From Desulfosediminicola flagellatus (GTDB taxonomy: Bacteria; Desulfobacterota; Desulfobulbia; Desulfobulbales; Desulfocapsaceae), in contig NZ_CP050698.1 of NCBI RefSeq assembly GCF_005116655.2, positions 1,890,501 through 1,954,500 on the forward strand: a DNA stretch of 64,000 nt. The letters are read 5' to 3'. The notes under the pieces are model-generated. The model made no database searches. It saw nothing but the letters and a program-made list of their open reading frames with translations, and had not been told where the DNA came from. This document shows, one piece after another, positions 8,922 to 17,765 of the stretch. Each line of letters opens with the position of its first letter. Positions within the stretch are counted from its first letter, which is position 1. The translations under genes were made by a program, and so were the position numbers.

Positions 8922-9503
8922 TTATCGTTTACCGCGAATGATCCTGGTTTCGGTTATTACATAATCAAGTAATTCATCATGATCCTGCAGGGGCGCGAGT
9001 TTAACAATCTGCAAATCAAAAGCAAGGCCTATGCGACAGGCTTTAGGGATTTTCGAAACAAATCTGTCATAAAAACCTCCGCCATAGCCGAATCTACCGC
9101 AACGCTCGTCAAAGACTGATCCTGGAAGAATTACAGAATCAATTGTCTCGGGCTCAACAATGTTACTGACACGTATACTCTTATCAGGTTCAGGAATATC
9201 GCAATAGCCGGGCACCAGTTGATTTTCCGGGTCGGTGATATGGATGGCATCAAGTCGTCTTTCCTTTACATAGGTAATTGGGACAGAGACTGTTTTGCCG
9301 GATTCGATGAGCGTTTTGAGTAAACTCATTGTCTCTACTTCGCTTCTAAAGCTTACATAGAGAAAAATCGATTTACTCTTCACTATTTCCGGCAGTTCAA
9401 GTAGCCGGTTTCCTATCGCTTTACTTTTTTCCTGAAGCTCTTCCGGGCTGAGGTTGTTGCGTGTTGCAAGAATGTCTTTACGTAACTGATTTGAGTCGCT
9501 CAT
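8922..9503 (-). CDS. 5-formyltetrahydrofolate cyclo-ligase
   Basis: 193 residues, the normal family length. It catalyses the ATP-dependent conversion of 5-formyl-THF to 5,10-methenyl-THF in cytosolic one-carbon metabolism. Visible signatures are the N-terminal LRKDILATRNNLSPEEL helix, FLYVSFRSEVET, the phosphate-binding VILPGSVFDERCGRFGYGGG loop (shortened) with GFYDRF, and the C-terminal HDELLDYVITETRII. ATG start at 9503 has CTGGAG upstream. It follows the radical SAM gene on the same strand with a 40-base gap and may share its transcript. In several proteobacteria 6S RNA lies just upstream of this gene, but there is no room for it here. Confidence 0.93.
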   Translation of the reverse strand: MSDSNQLRKDILATRNNLSPEELQEKSKAIGNRLLELPEIVKSKSIFLYVSFRSEVETMSLLKTLIESGKTVSVPITYVKERRLDAIHITDPENQLVPGYCDIPEPDKSIRVSNIVEPETIDSVILPGSVFDERCGRFGYGGGFYDRFVSKIPKACRIGLAFDLQIVKLAPLQDHDELLDYVITETRIIRGKR

Positions 9504-9543
9504 TGTAATTCTCCAGTGTATAAAGTGCTGATATAATAACCAT

Positions 9544-10827
9544 CTATAACCGCTGGATGATATATAAAAACGTGGGAACCCGACTCAATACCTTGAGTCG
9601 GTTGAATCCAAATGTTTTAGAACGTGAAGGCTGGCCGAACTTAAGAGGGGAGAGGTAGACGCAGCCTTTGGGCTTAACCCGTGGCAGGCTTTCACGAACC
9701 AGTTCTAAAAAAGCTGGCAGGTGAGTTGCCGGCAGATCGTCATCGATAACAAAATTTGCTGTAATCTCGGTTTTGCTGAATCTGTCGTTAATGTCCTGGA
9801 TTCGCATGAATGCATCTGTAACCATTTGGGTGGTGATTGGTTTTCCGAGCAAATCCAGGGTTGCCTGGTCGGCGGATTCAAGACCGATATTTATATACAC
9901 CTCAAAAGGCAGCTGTTGAAGATCTTTAAAAAATGTATCAGGAGTGTTCATTAATGAAGTAACTGAACCAAAGAGAAATGCCTTGCAACCGCTGACAAAC
10001 GACTGGTTGAAATGAAATTGCTCATAAGCTAATGAGAGCGTGTCTACGATGATTTGAGGCCCTGTCTGCAGCGCATCATGTTCACCAAGAAAGACCGCGT
10101 TGTAATTGAGCAGATCCTTATCATATATATTTTTTAAACTGCTTATCTGCGATGTGATTTCCTTGTTCGACTTCGCAGCAAAAGGCAGTTTGTTTTTGAC
10201 CTCGCAGAATCGACATTTATACAGACAACCGGTAGATATCGTAATAGGGATAACGTTGTAATCAACATGACGGGCATCGGGTGGCAGCACAGTAGATCTG
10301 CCCCCGCAAATAGAGAAGAGTCTGTCTGCTTTTTGAGAAAGATCCTGTGAAGTGTGGGTAAGAGCGTTAGTGAGAAAGTCTGAGACATGTATCGGCAAAT
10401 CAGGTGTGTTGTTGAGGATCGCGCTGAGTGTTTCGGGCCAGGACTGAATGAGATTATCTACTGGCTCATTACTGAATGGGTTTCCCCCAAGCATGCCATT
10501 AGTTTTATAGGGCAGGTTGGGGAGATAATATTCTCCTGTGGCTTCGAACACCCCGGTATAGCCGCCAGTGGAGTAGTATATCCAGTCGTTACCCATATTA
10601 CGTTTAAGCCACTCGTGGGGATGCGGCCAGTCTTTGCCTTTACCTTTGGCCCGTATAATCTCGTTATTTAGATTAAAATGAAGAATGTGATTCTTCGTTT
10701 CAACTTCAGTAAAGATACCACTGTGGAGCGGGTAGCTCATTCGCGTATACTGTCTGGCCCCATGTTTGTTGATAGTGACACGAACGTCATCAGAGCTGTA
10801 ACTTGCAGTAGCGTTCATGAGGGGCAT
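9544..10827 (-). CDS. Radical SAM protein of unknown substrate
   Basis: 427 residues from the ATG at 10827; an ATG three codons later (10818) overlaps a small upstream ORF by ATGA and is equally plausible. A longer reading from TTG at 10887 lacks a ribosome site. The radical SAM cluster motif C-x3-C-x2-C is in STGCLYKCRFCEVK (cysteines 201, 205, 208), followed by the barrel elements NYNAVFLGEHDAL and VYINIGLESADQATL, where the GLES motif contacts SAM. About 180 N-terminal residues precede the core and contain no second cluster motif. The C terminus has no SPASM-type Cys run. The protein resembles elongator-like/B12-independent radical SAM enzymes only in the core. Divergent from a Cys-rich small protein gene at 10983. 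Substrate is unknown. Confidence 0.85.
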   Translation of the reverse strand: MPLMNATASYSSDDVRVTINKHGARQYTRMSYPLHSGIFTEVETKNHILHFNLNNEIIRAKGKGKDWPHPHEWLKRNMGNDWIYYSTGGYTGVFEATGEYYLPNLPYKTNGMLGGNPFSNEPVDNLIQSWPETLSAILNNTPDLPIHVSDFLTNALTHTSQDLSQKADRLFSICGGRSTVLPPDARHVDYNVIPITISTGCLYKCRFCEVKNKLPFAAKSNKEITSQISSLKNIYDKDLLNYNAVFLGEHDALQTGPQIIVDTLSLAYEQFHFNQSFVSGCKAFLFGSVTSLMNTPDTFFKDLQQLPFEVYINIGLESADQATLDLLGKPITTQMVTDAFMRIQDINDRFSKTEITANFVIDDDLPATHLPAFLELVRESLPRVKPKGCVYLSPLKFGQPSRSKTFGFNRLKVLSRVPTFLYIIQRL

Positions 10828-10898
10828 TGAGCGGTGGACAGAGGGCCGATGTGAATGTTTACGGCCAGGTGATATTGGATAGCACAACTACAGGTCAT
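10815..10898 (-). CDS. Possible 27-residue leader ORF overlapping the radical SAM gene
   Basis: The only strong ribosome site in front of the radical SAM gene (AAGGAG, ending 8 bases before the ATG at 10898) serves a 27-codon frame reading MTCSCAIQYHLAV and onward to QCPS. Its TGA stop overlaps an ATG of the radical SAM frame as ATGA (10815-10818), the classic layout of translational coupling. It may be a real coupled peptide or leader, or the sign of a frameshift in the 5' end of the radical SAM gene. No conserved family is recognised. Confidence 0.35.
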   Translation of the reverse strand: MTCSCAIQYHLAVNIHIGPLSTAQCPS

Positions 10899-10982
10899 TG
10901 CTTGAACTCCTTATGCTGTGTGGTATAAATGAATATTGCGGAACTATAGCAAATTATATTCAAAAGCGCAGGGGAATTGTTT

Positions 10983-11168
10983 ATGCCAAAATGTGTTAAA
11001 CACCCGGATCGGGAAACGCCGTTCTATTGTTCAAAACATGCTGTGGCGCTTTGCGAGGAGTGCCTTCATTGCCAGGATCCGGAGTTGTATTGTAAATTCA
11101 GATCAGCATGCACCATTTGGTTTATATACAAGGAAGAACTACGTAAAAAGAGGCGGGATGAAGAGTAG
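10983..11168 (+). CDS. Small Cys/His-rich zinc-binding protein (B-box-like)
   Basis: 61 residues starting at ATG 10983 (AGGGGAA upstream). The N-terminal half has the spacing CxxHP...YCSKHAVALCEECLHC, as in B-box zinc fingers, with two further Cys (YCKFRSAC). The C-terminal part is basic (EELRKKRRDEE). Such short B-box-like proteins are frequent in Desulfobacterota and lack assigned function; zinc binding is inferred from the Cys/His pattern. It diverges from the radical SAM gene, with about 85 bases shared between the two starts. Confidence 0.7.
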   Translation: MPKCVKHPDRETPFYCSKHAVALCEECLHCQDPELYCKFRSACTIWFIYKEELRKKRRDEE

Positions 11169-11819
11169 TAAATTCATAGCAAGCAGGAAATAGAATACGT
11201 TAGTCATACTATTTGCCATAACGTAAAGTGTAAATGACCAGAAATGTAGGGGCGGTAGTGATGTTGCCTGTGGTGCAAATACAGTTAGCTTCCGTCCTGA
11301 AATGACCCTTATGCTCAATGTCAGCGTTGCGGCTCGAATTAATATCCGCAGAATATCAGCTATATGCATGCGGTGAAAATCTGATCCGCACCTCGATCTT
11401 GAACAAAATGCTGAGTTATAGGATTAGAACTAGTTAAGTAAAATTTTCCAATTTCAAAATCTTCAATCAGAAAAAATTCTATTCCTCTTTCCCTCTGTTT
11501 TTTTCAATAAAATATTAAATGTCATCTGGCAAGGGACTCAGCTTTATGTTGAGGGAAATTTTCCCAAATACGCCACAAGATTGTGCTACGATATATTATA
11601 GATTTGGATCTCCTTGGAATTTTACCAGGAGGCTGCTCAAGAATAGACATTTCTTCTCAAATCAAGGGTTTTTGACAATGACAAGCGAGTCATGTAGTTG
11701 ATATTTCAACATGTATTGTTGTTGTGATGACGGGGATTTGGGAAAGAAGAGCATTCTTTGACAGCCTTCCAGGCAGTAGTACCCCAGGATGAATAACCTG
11801 CCAACGTCGTGAGTAAAAC
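11169..11819. other. Intergenic region with an IS-end-like segment
   Basis: 650 bases. A minus-strand open frame at 11139-11369 overlaps the preceding gene and has no good start context, so it is not called. The part 11629-11712 (AGGAGGCTGCTCAAGAAT..., gggtttttga, then CATGTAGTTGATATT) shares its order of motifs with 21836-21916 and may be a decayed insertion-sequence terminus. The promoter of the HD-GYP gene should lie in the right-hand 100 bases. Confidence 0.35.
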
Positions 11820-13562
11820 ATGCAAAAAAGAATCATTTTTCTCTTCTACATACTTGCTCTGCTTCTAATTCTGCCAGTTGCCAGGGGGGATGCGTATGGG
11901 CCATCATACAGGATATTTATTTTACACTCCTATTCCATGGACTTCCGATGGACGGAGGGGCTGCATCAGGGGATAACAGAGACCCTTAAAAATACTTATC
12001 CATCTTCACAGTTCCGCGTTGAATTTATGGATACAAAAAATTTTTTTGATGAAGCCTTTCTTAAGACCCTTGCCCAGACATATGCCCTTAAATACAAAAA
12101 GGTACAATTCGATGGCATTGTTGTGACAGACAACAATGCCCTGGCTTTTATGACAAGCTATGGAAAAGAAGTTTTTCCTGGAGTTCCCGTAGTGGCCTGC
12201 GGGATCAACGACGCGAAGTCACCGGAAGAGGGAAGCAACATCAAAAGTATTATTGCGGAGGAATCGGACCATGGAGGAACCATAAGGCAGGCGTTGAAGT
12301 ACTGGCCGGATGCAAAAAAACTGTTTGTCCTTTACGATGCGACCCCCACAGGTCGATTCATAGCCAGTGAGGTAAAACAGTCTCTCTCCTCAATAAAAGC
12401 CTCTCTCAAAGCCGAATTCATCTCCGACAAAAACCTTGAAGAACTGAAACGATTTGTTTCTACCCGCAAGGCAACGGATCTAGCATATATACTTCCTTTT
12501 TTCCGCGACATTACCGGGAATGTATTCGCGGAAGGTCAGGTGGCCAGGGAACTTTCTTCCGTTTCAGCAGTCCCTATCCTGGCTTCCTGGTCCTTTCAGT
12601 TGGGCACAGGCGTTATTGGTGGACGAGTCATCTCCCCGAATCATCTGGGAGAGTTGGCGATGCGCACCCTCATGGCGATTCTTGACGGACATACTGTGTC
12701 GCCTTTGCAGTCGGACATTTCCGTGTTCGAAAACCGCTATGATTATGAAGTGGTTAAACAGTTTGGTATTCACGAAAAACTTCTTCCTGAAGATGCTACA
12801 TTCATCAATAGGCCATTATCATTCTATGAAAAGCATCGCGACGTACTGCTGCCGGCAGGTATTGTGATTGTCATCCTTTCTGTCATTACAACGCTTCTAT
12901 TCCTGAATCTGCAGAAACAACGAACAATCAATGTTACCAATGCCCGTCTGACAGCTCTGGACAAAGAGTTAATCACAACCCAACGGGAGTTGGTGAGCAC
13001 TCTGGGCGAAGTGATTGAAGTCAGATCACAAGAAACGGGTAATCATGTGAAGCGTGTTGCCAAGATATCACGACTGCTTGGAGAAAAAATTGGATTGAGT
13101 AATCATGAGCTTGAAATCCTGGAAGCCGCCTCACCAATGCATGACGTTGGAAAGATTGGTGTTCCCGATAGTATCCTACAGAAAGCGGGAAAGCTGACAG
13201 ATTCCGAATTTGATGTTATCAAGATGCATACAATTATAGGCAAGGACATTCTGGACTCTTCGGGCCGGGAGCTTTTGAGCATCGCTTGTATCATAGCGCA
13301 CCAACACCATGAACGTTGGGATGGAACCGGATACCCGGCCGGTCTCAGAGGTGAAGAGATCAGCATTTATGCCAGAATTACAATGCTGGCTGATATCTAT
13401 GACGCCCTTTCGTCAGATCGGTCATATAAAAAGGCATGGTCGGAAAAACGAATCCACGATTATATTATCTCCGAGCGTGAGAAATTCTTTGACCCCTATC
13501 TTGTTGACGTTTTCTTTGAGCATATAGACGAGGTAAGGGCAATACGAACTCGATATCTATAA
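11820..13562 (+). CDS. HD-GYP domain sensor with periplasmic ABC-substrate-binding-like domain
   Basis: 580 residues. N-terminal signal/anchor (1-24), a periplasmic domain of the ABC_sub_bind (TrpX-like, PF04392-like) type from about 28 to 330 (FILHSYSMDFRWTEGL, DGIVVTDNNALAF, VPILASWSFQLGTGVIGG), a transmembrane helix at 343-364, a short coiled linker, and an HD-GYP phosphodiesterase domain at 390-575. The metal-site HD is in MHDVGKIGVPD (441-442), and the HHERWDGTGYP segment (496-506) contains the GYP signature. HD-GYP enzymes degrade c-di-GMP to GMP. The protein therefore probably couples a periplasmic ligand to c-di-GMP breakdown. Its presence is relevant to the GEMM riboswitch at 46.5 kb, though no direct link is shown. 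Monocistronic. Confidence 0.9.
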   Translation: MQKRIIFLFYILALLLILPVARGDAYGPSYRIFILHSYSMDFRWTEGLHQGITETLKNTYPSSQFRVEFMDTKNFFDEAFLKTLAQTYALKYKKVQFDGIVVTDNNALAFMTSYGKEVFPGVPVVACGINDAKSPEEGSNIKSIIAEESDHGGTIRQALKYWPDAKKLFVLYDATPTGRFIASEVKQSLSSIKASLKAEFISDKNLEELKRFVSTRKATDLAYILPFFRDITGNVFAEGQVARELSSVSAVPILASWSFQLGTGVIGGRVISPNHLGELAMRTLMAILDGHTVSPLQSDISVFENRYDYEVVKQFGIHEKLLPEDATFINRPLSFYEKHRDVLLPAGIVIVILSVITTLLFLNLQKQRTINVTNARLTALDKELITTQRELVSTLGEVIEVRSQETGNHVKRVAKISRLLGEKIGLSNHELEILEAASPMHDVGKIGVPDSILQKAGKLTDSEFDVIKMHTIIGKDILDSSGRELLSIACIIAHQHHERWDGTGYPAGLRGEEISIYARITMLADIYDALSSDRSYKKAWSEKRIHDYIISEREKFFDPYLVDVFFEHIDEVRAIRTRYL

Positions 13563-14063
13563 TGAGAATTCGCTCGTGCCTTGCAGTGTGAGACTTGGCC
13601 TGTGATTATCCTGCTTTTCTTTTCGATAGGATCTTAACACGAGAAAAAATAATATATTGGAGAGTTGGAAGATGTTGAAATAGGCAAAGCGAAGCCAGAA
13701 AATAACCAGTAAATATGATTGACTATGGTACGTTCTTCATGAGTTGTTCTCATCAGAAAACTCGTCATGTGGTTCAAGATTGAGGCGTGTATTAGATTGA
13801 CCCTAGGATAGCAACGCTGAGATTGAGCAAAAGGGCAGTTTTAGGATGAAAAAACACTAAAAAAGTCTCTTGTAGATCTTGACCTGTCTGTTTCTTGATG
13901 CTTCTGAGAATCAAGAAAAATCAATGTTCAGGAATAGGATTAATGTGTAGTTTGTTTAAAATTGGCAGGTTTGCCAGAGGACATTTGCTTTGGTTGTGGA
14001 CAGAACCGATACCATCTCCAATATGCAGTAGAAAACACGTTATTTTCCAGGTGAGATCGATCT
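13563..14063. other. Intergenic region, AT-rich, contains a dispersed hairpin
   Basis: 500 bases without a gene. The only recognisable element is a degenerate copy of the dispersed hairpin at 13897-13940, described separately. Confidence 0.4.
13897..13940. repeat. Dispersed hairpin element, degenerate copy
   Basis: Arms resembling CTTCTGAGAAT and AATGTTCAGGAA flank an A-rich centre. The same arms occur in at least seven other intergenic spots in the window (15505, 29251, 30510, 46147, 48851, 50898, 54292). Confidence 0.5.
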
Positions 14064-14879
14064 ATGGATGACATCCATGATATTTATTTGTGTCAGTTGA
14101 GTGAAACAGTATCTTGTGGGGCCTGTTGTGGTTTGTATAATTTACCGAATCTATCACGTGAAAAACTTGAGATTTTGTTGTCAAACCGAACTAAGGATTT
14201 CGAGTCTGTCCCCAGAACTGAAGACGGGATTTTTGAATTTCAAAGAAGAAACAAAGCACCACATAGGCTGTCACGACCCTTTCCCCAATTTCACCATTGC
14301 CCTTTTTTGGGGTTGATCGGTGGTGAAAAATGGTGCGTTGGTTGCCTGCTCCACCCGGCAATGCCGGGTAACAATGGCGTAGATTATCGCTCTCTGAGCT
14401 GGTACGGAGAAATGGCATGCCGCACCTATTTTTGCCCCACAACCAAAAAACTCCCTGGCGTTTACCAATCGATACTTATAGTGGTTATTGATAATTGGTA
14501 TGATTTCGGACTGATTGTGACAGAGCATTCTTTGCTGACAGCCTATTTCAAGGAAGTTGAATCTCGTCTTGGACGGCGTATCGCAGCAAGTGATTATACG
14601 CAGAATTTCCTGGCAAAGAGTGCTTTTAAGGAATTTGCCGAACTGAAGTCCAAATGGCCTTATCGACGGCACGATGCCCCCGGTCCCTGTAACTTTTTCT
14701 TTGAAAACGGCCTATATCCCAGGCCAGATGTCTTTCGTGCAACTCCGGATATCCGTCTATCCCCGTATGAAAATATCCTGAGAGAGCTAGATTCCGGCTT
14801 TTCATCTGCAAAAGAGATTGAGGCAGCAGACCAGTTATTGGACGATCTGTTTCTTAAAGCCGAGAGGGCATTAATGTAA
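14064..14879 (+). CDS. Conserved Cys-rich protein with N-terminal CxxCC (YkgJ-like) motif
   Basis: 271 residues. The N terminus carries SCGACCGLYNL, then HHCPFLG, CVGCLLHP and ACRTYFCP, giving a set of cysteines in the order and spacing reminiscent of the YkgJ/CxxCxxCC family of putative Fe or Zn chelating proteins. The C-terminal ~130 residues are mixed alpha/beta without recognised motifs (KWPYRRHDAPGPCNFFFENG). No signal peptide, so probably cytoplasmic. Monocistronic with long non-coding flanks. The likely role is metal-cluster binding, but the family is uncharacterised and I assign no reaction. Confidence 0.65.
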   Translation: MDDIHDIYLCQLSETVSCGACCGLYNLPNLSREKLEILLSNRTKDFESVPRTEDGIFEFQRRNKAPHRLSRPFPQFHHCPFLGLIGGEKWCVGCLLHPAMPGNNGVDYRSLSWYGEMACRTYFCPTTKKLPGVYQSILIVVIDNWYDFGLIVTEHSLLTAYFKEVESRLGRRIAASDYTQNFLAKSAFKEFAELKSKWPYRRHDAPGPCNFFFENGLYPRPDVFRATPDIRLSPYENILRELDSGFSSAKEIEAADQLLDDLFLKAERALM

Positions 14880-15120
14880 TTACACATCCCTGTGAAAAGA
14901 AGGGAAGCGTATGCAAGGGGGCATGTGATTAGATAATCTTCTTAAGATTATAGCATGAGTGACTAACGAGGATCAGGAATGACCTCAAATTGCAGTTTTG
15001 CATAAGCTGTAGAGATTGCGAAAGGTGATTTCTTGTTATCGGTTAGTTCAGACGGTATTAAAGTCAACCTCTAGTGGAAATATGTTGACTTTCGAATTAC
15101 CAAAAATCTAACAAAGGAAC

Positions 15121-15375
15121 ATGAAAATGGGCATTCTATCTTGGATCGTAATGGGGCTAATCGTAGGTGTGCTTGCAAAATTTATCATGCCAGGCAAAGA
15201 CCCCGGAGGATTTATCGTTACCACCTTGATCGGAATAGCGGGTGCTTTTGTGGGTGGGTATATTGGGTCCTTTTTAGGACTAGGGGCAGTTACAGGGTTA
15301 AATCTTGGGAGTCTCTTGCTTGCTATTGGTGGTGCTATCATCCTTTTGATTCTATATCGTGTAATAAAGAGATAG
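15121..15375 (+). CDS. GlsB/YeaQ/YmgE family stress-response membrane protein
   Basis: 84 residues with three hydrophobic segments and the family signatures GLIVGVLAKFIMPGKDPGG and TTLIGIAGAFVGGYIG, together with a C-terminal helix ILLILYRVIKR. These small inner-membrane 'transglycosylase-associated' proteins are induced by general stress in many bacteria; the biochemical role is not established. ATG 15121 has AGGA six bases upstream; a second ATG two codons on is possible. A strong terminator hairpin follows at 15419. Confidence 0.9.
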   Translation: MKMGILSWIVMGLIVGVLAKFIMPGKDPGGFIVTTLIGIAGAFVGGYIGSFLGLGAVTGLNLGSLLLAIGGAIILLILYRVIKR

Positions 15376-15418
15376 TTTCCTTTTTAAAACCAGCAAACAC
15401 ACATCGAATAGCAGCAAG

Positions 15419-15453
15419 AAAAGTTCACAGGTTTCAAAATCCTGTGAACTTTT
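15419..15453 (+). terminator. Rho-independent terminator of the GlsB-type gene
   Basis: Perfect 13-bp stem (15419-15431 with 15441-15453), 9-base loop, T-run formed by the 3' arm; about 45 bases after the stop codon. Confidence 0.75.
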
Positions 15454-15504
15454 ACTGTTCTTTGGGTCTATATTTCTCATATAGATATCAAGCTTGTGGT
15501 TAAA

Positions 15505-15554
15505 AGGTAGTTTCTGAGCATCGAGAAAAATCTATGCTCAGGAAGTATCTCTTA
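15505..15554. repeat. Dispersed hairpin element
   Basis: Arms TTTCTGAGCAT and ATGCTCAGGAAGTATCT around an A-rich loop. A well-preserved copy of the intergenic element family. Confidence 0.65.
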
Positions 15555-15787
15555 GGACAGTAAATTTAAATGTATTAGGTATTTGGCCTCTAGAAAACAA
15601 GAGATTCACAGTAGTCACCTTGACCTGAGGTATAACGCATTTAACCAGATGTTCGATTTTGCAAAATCAGTTATTTTTCAGAGATTGTAGCAACTGTTAC
15701 AACATAGATATCACTCCTTCAGTATATTCACAGAAGTTCAGTATACAGACACAAGCATCAAAGGTCACTTTTTCCAAGGAGTAGAAA

Positions 15788-16441
15788 ATGAAACCACAGG
15801 TAATTGGAATTTCCGGCAGCCCTATCAATAACTCAAACACAGACCGAGCTGTCCAGGCAGTACTGAAAAGCACAGGTCTTGAAACAGAATTTATCAAGTT
15901 GTCTAAATGCAAGGTGCAACCGTGTATTGCCTGCCTCGGCTGTACCAAAGATAATGTGTGTAAAGTAAAAGACGATTTCCCGGAGATTGCTGACAAGGTG
16001 AAACATGCAGGTGCGATTGTGGTTGGAGGATATCCCCCCTATGCGACAATTGATGCTTTTACAAAAGCTTTTCTAGAAAGACTCTTTTCTCTTAGACATC
16101 AAAATGGCTTTAATCGTGGAAAACTAGCGGTGACTGTAGTTACTGGTATCGGCCGGGGTGCGCCTGGAATAGATGAGGCAAGTAGTCAAGTTGCTCAGGC
16201 GCTCACCATGGAAGGAATGGAAATATTGGGTCAGCTTAAAGTAACTGGCAATGCGGAATGTATGGTTTGCGGCTATGGCCAGAGCTGCCCTATGAGCGCT
16301 TTACCGTGGGTCTTTGGTGACGACACAGAAGTTACTCCGGAAAAATTCTGTAAGGTAGAAGATCAGAAAGAAACTTGGCAGCAGGCAGAAAACCTTGGTA
16401 AGGAAATAGCTAAGAGGCTAAAAAAACTTCAAATGATGTAA
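15788..16441 (+). CDS. Iron-sulfur flavoprotein / NADPH-dependent FMN reductase family
   Basis: 217 residues with the flavodoxin-like FMN site GISGSPINNSNTD at the N terminus. A compact cysteine cluster C46-x2-C49-x2-C52-x5-C58 (in PCIACLGCTKDNVC) matches the [4Fe-4S] motif of archaeal and sulfate-reducer iron-sulfur flavoproteins (Isf), which reduce O2 or H2O2 or shuttle electrons from ferredoxin. A second Cys-rich stretch (CMVCGYGQSCPM) lies near residue 160. AAGGAG precedes the ATG. The gene is followed 119 bases later by a Crp/Fnr regulator in the same orientation, suggesting a redox- or oxygen-responsive unit. The physiological partner is unknown. Confidence 0.82.
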   Translation: MKPQVIGISGSPINNSNTDRAVQAVLKSTGLETEFIKLSKCKVQPCIACLGCTKDNVCKVKDDFPEIADKVKHAGAIVVGGYPPYATIDAFTKAFLERLFSLRHQNGFNRGKLAVTVVTGIGRGAPGIDEASSQVAQALTMEGMEILGQLKVTGNAECMVCGYGQSCPMSALPWVFGDDTEVTPEKFCKVEDQKETWQQAENLGKEIAKRLKKLQMM

Positions 16442-16560
16442 TCAGTGGTAGGTATTCATTGTGCTAGAGACATTTTCTTCATTTGTATCAATCTTTACGT
16501 ACACCTTTCGTGCAATACTAAACAGTTACGCAGCAACATCAAGAAGGATAGTGTGTTAAC

Positions 16561-17265
16561 ATGACCTGCCTTTGTGAACAGATCGCCGGTGAAGACATAG
16601 AGTTATCTCAGGTTTGCTTGGGGAATCTCTGGATTTTCCAAGACCTTAACCCTAGTGATATCGCAGCTCTGAATCAAAAAGCTCTTCGAAAGAAAATGGC
16701 CAAAGGTTCGATTTTGTTTCGGCAAGGCGATACGGCTGATGAAATGTTTCTCATAAAAGGTGGTCGTATGAAGTTATCCAAAATTCTTGAGGATGGTAGT
16801 GAACTTACACTCGATATTCGTAAAGCTGGTGATTTTGTCGGTGAAAACATGTTCTCCGATGAAGGAAAATACCCGGTAAGTGCTATATGTCTTCAAGACA
16901 CATTAACTTGCGGCTTCACTCGTAGTCAATTTGAACAACTCATCACGGATAACCCAAAAGTTAGTCTTCAGATAATTAGAAACTTAAGCAATAGAATTTC
17001 ATGGCTTACAAGTCGGGTGGGTAACCTGGCTATTACAAATATTGAAGACCGACTTTACGGTGTGCTCTGTAGTGTTGCTCAAGAACACGGAACCAAAAGT
17101 TCTCAAGGTATTGCAATCCAATTCCCTCTGACTCATGAGGATTTAAGTTTTTTGACTGGCGCTCATAGGGTTAGCATCACTCGTGCGATGAAAACCCTTA
17201 AAAATGCTGGAAAAATCATTCATGACGGCAGAAAACTCATCCTGCCAACATTTAAAGTTGCATGA
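16561..17265 (+). CDS. Crp/Fnr family transcriptional regulator
   Basis: 234 residues: cyclic-nucleotide-binding-like beta roll (about 30-145; KGSILFRQGDTADEMFLIKGG), dimerisation helix, and C-terminal winged helix-turn-helix (LSFLTGAHRVSITRAMKTL; residues ~185-225). Three cysteines near the N terminus (3, 5, 19) and two more in the sensory domain (AICLQDTLTCGF) recall FNR-type [Fe-S] or thiol sensing, although the spacing is not that of E. coli FNR. Located between the iron-sulfur flavoprotein and the FmdB-type gene on the same strand, so it may regulate the former. Ligand unknown. Confidence 0.88.
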   Translation: MTCLCEQIAGEDIELSQVCLGNLWIFQDLNPSDIAALNQKALRKKMAKGSILFRQGDTADEMFLIKGGRMKLSKILEDGSELTLDIRKAGDFVGENMFSDEGKYPVSAICLQDTLTCGFTRSQFEQLITDNPKVSLQIIRNLSNRISWLTSRVGNLAITNIEDRLYGVLCSVAQEHGTKSSQGIAIQFPLTHEDLSFLTGAHRVSITRAMKTLKNAGKIIHDGRKLILPTFKVA

Positions 17266-17357
17266 AATATATTCTTGTGTCTATAGGGATTATAACTCAT
17301 GAAGATTGAAGAGATTCGACGGGTGACGCCGAAAAAGACTTATTAAAGGAAAGCAGG

Positions 17358-17567
17358 ATGCCCATTTATAAAATTATTTGCAAATCATGTGGAAAGGTCT
17401 TTGACAAGATCCTTCCTTCTTCAGACTTGTCCTCTGTCACCTGTAGTGCGTGTGGTAGCCCAGAAATAAAAAGAGTCTTTTCTGAGGTCAGCAGTACGAG
17501 TAAAGGCGCAACCACTATTCCCGCGGGTGCACTTTCTGGTAGTTCCTGCAAGTCTGGCTTTTCCTGA
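17358..17567 (+). CDS. FmdB-family zinc ribbon protein, copy 1
   Basis: 69 residues: zinc ribbon with CKSCGKVF and CSACGSPEIKR knuckles (CxxC...CxxC), then a Ser/Thr/Gly-rich tail ending in CKSGFS. This is the FmdB regulatory-protein family (PF09723), named after a putative regulator near formylmethanofuran dehydrogenase; function is not established. AAGGAAAGCAGG upstream. Copy 2 is at 31019 with two visible nucleotide classes of change, only one altering a residue (Val to Ile). Confidence 0.85.
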   Translation: MPIYKIICKSCGKVFDKILPSSDLSSVTCSACGSPEIKRVFSEVSSTSKGATTIPAGALSGSSCKSGFS

Positions 17568-17639
17568 AGATGACAATATGAGCCCAGGTTGGGTTCACAG
17601 GCTAAGTTTTAATAATCTTCAATCCATAAGGCTGAAATC

Positions 17640-17765
17640 ATGAAATCTACTGGCATGCAATTGCAGCCATGGGGAAAAGAGTTGATCTCAGTTGGTCGGC
17701 TTATGGATATGGACAAGGAAGAGTAGGAGCAGCTGTTGAAGATGATGATTGATTTGAGGTTTTAA
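17640..17765 (+). pseudogene. Small ORF interrupted by an in-frame TAG, copy 1
   Basis: A frame from ATG 17640 reads MKSTGMQLQPWGKEL and on to MDMDKEE, then TAG (17724-17726), then EQLLKMMIDLRF and TAA. The coding character continues across the TAG, which looks like a Lys-to-stop change (AAG to TAG). In the second genomic copy an earlier Trp codon is also a stop (TGA). I interpret both as decayed versions of a 41-residue protein; the family is not recognised. Confidence 0.45.

Noticed and set aside
11139-11369. Minus-strand 76-codon hydrophobic frame
   Set aside because: Overlaps the Cys-rich small gene and has no ribosome site or recognisable family.
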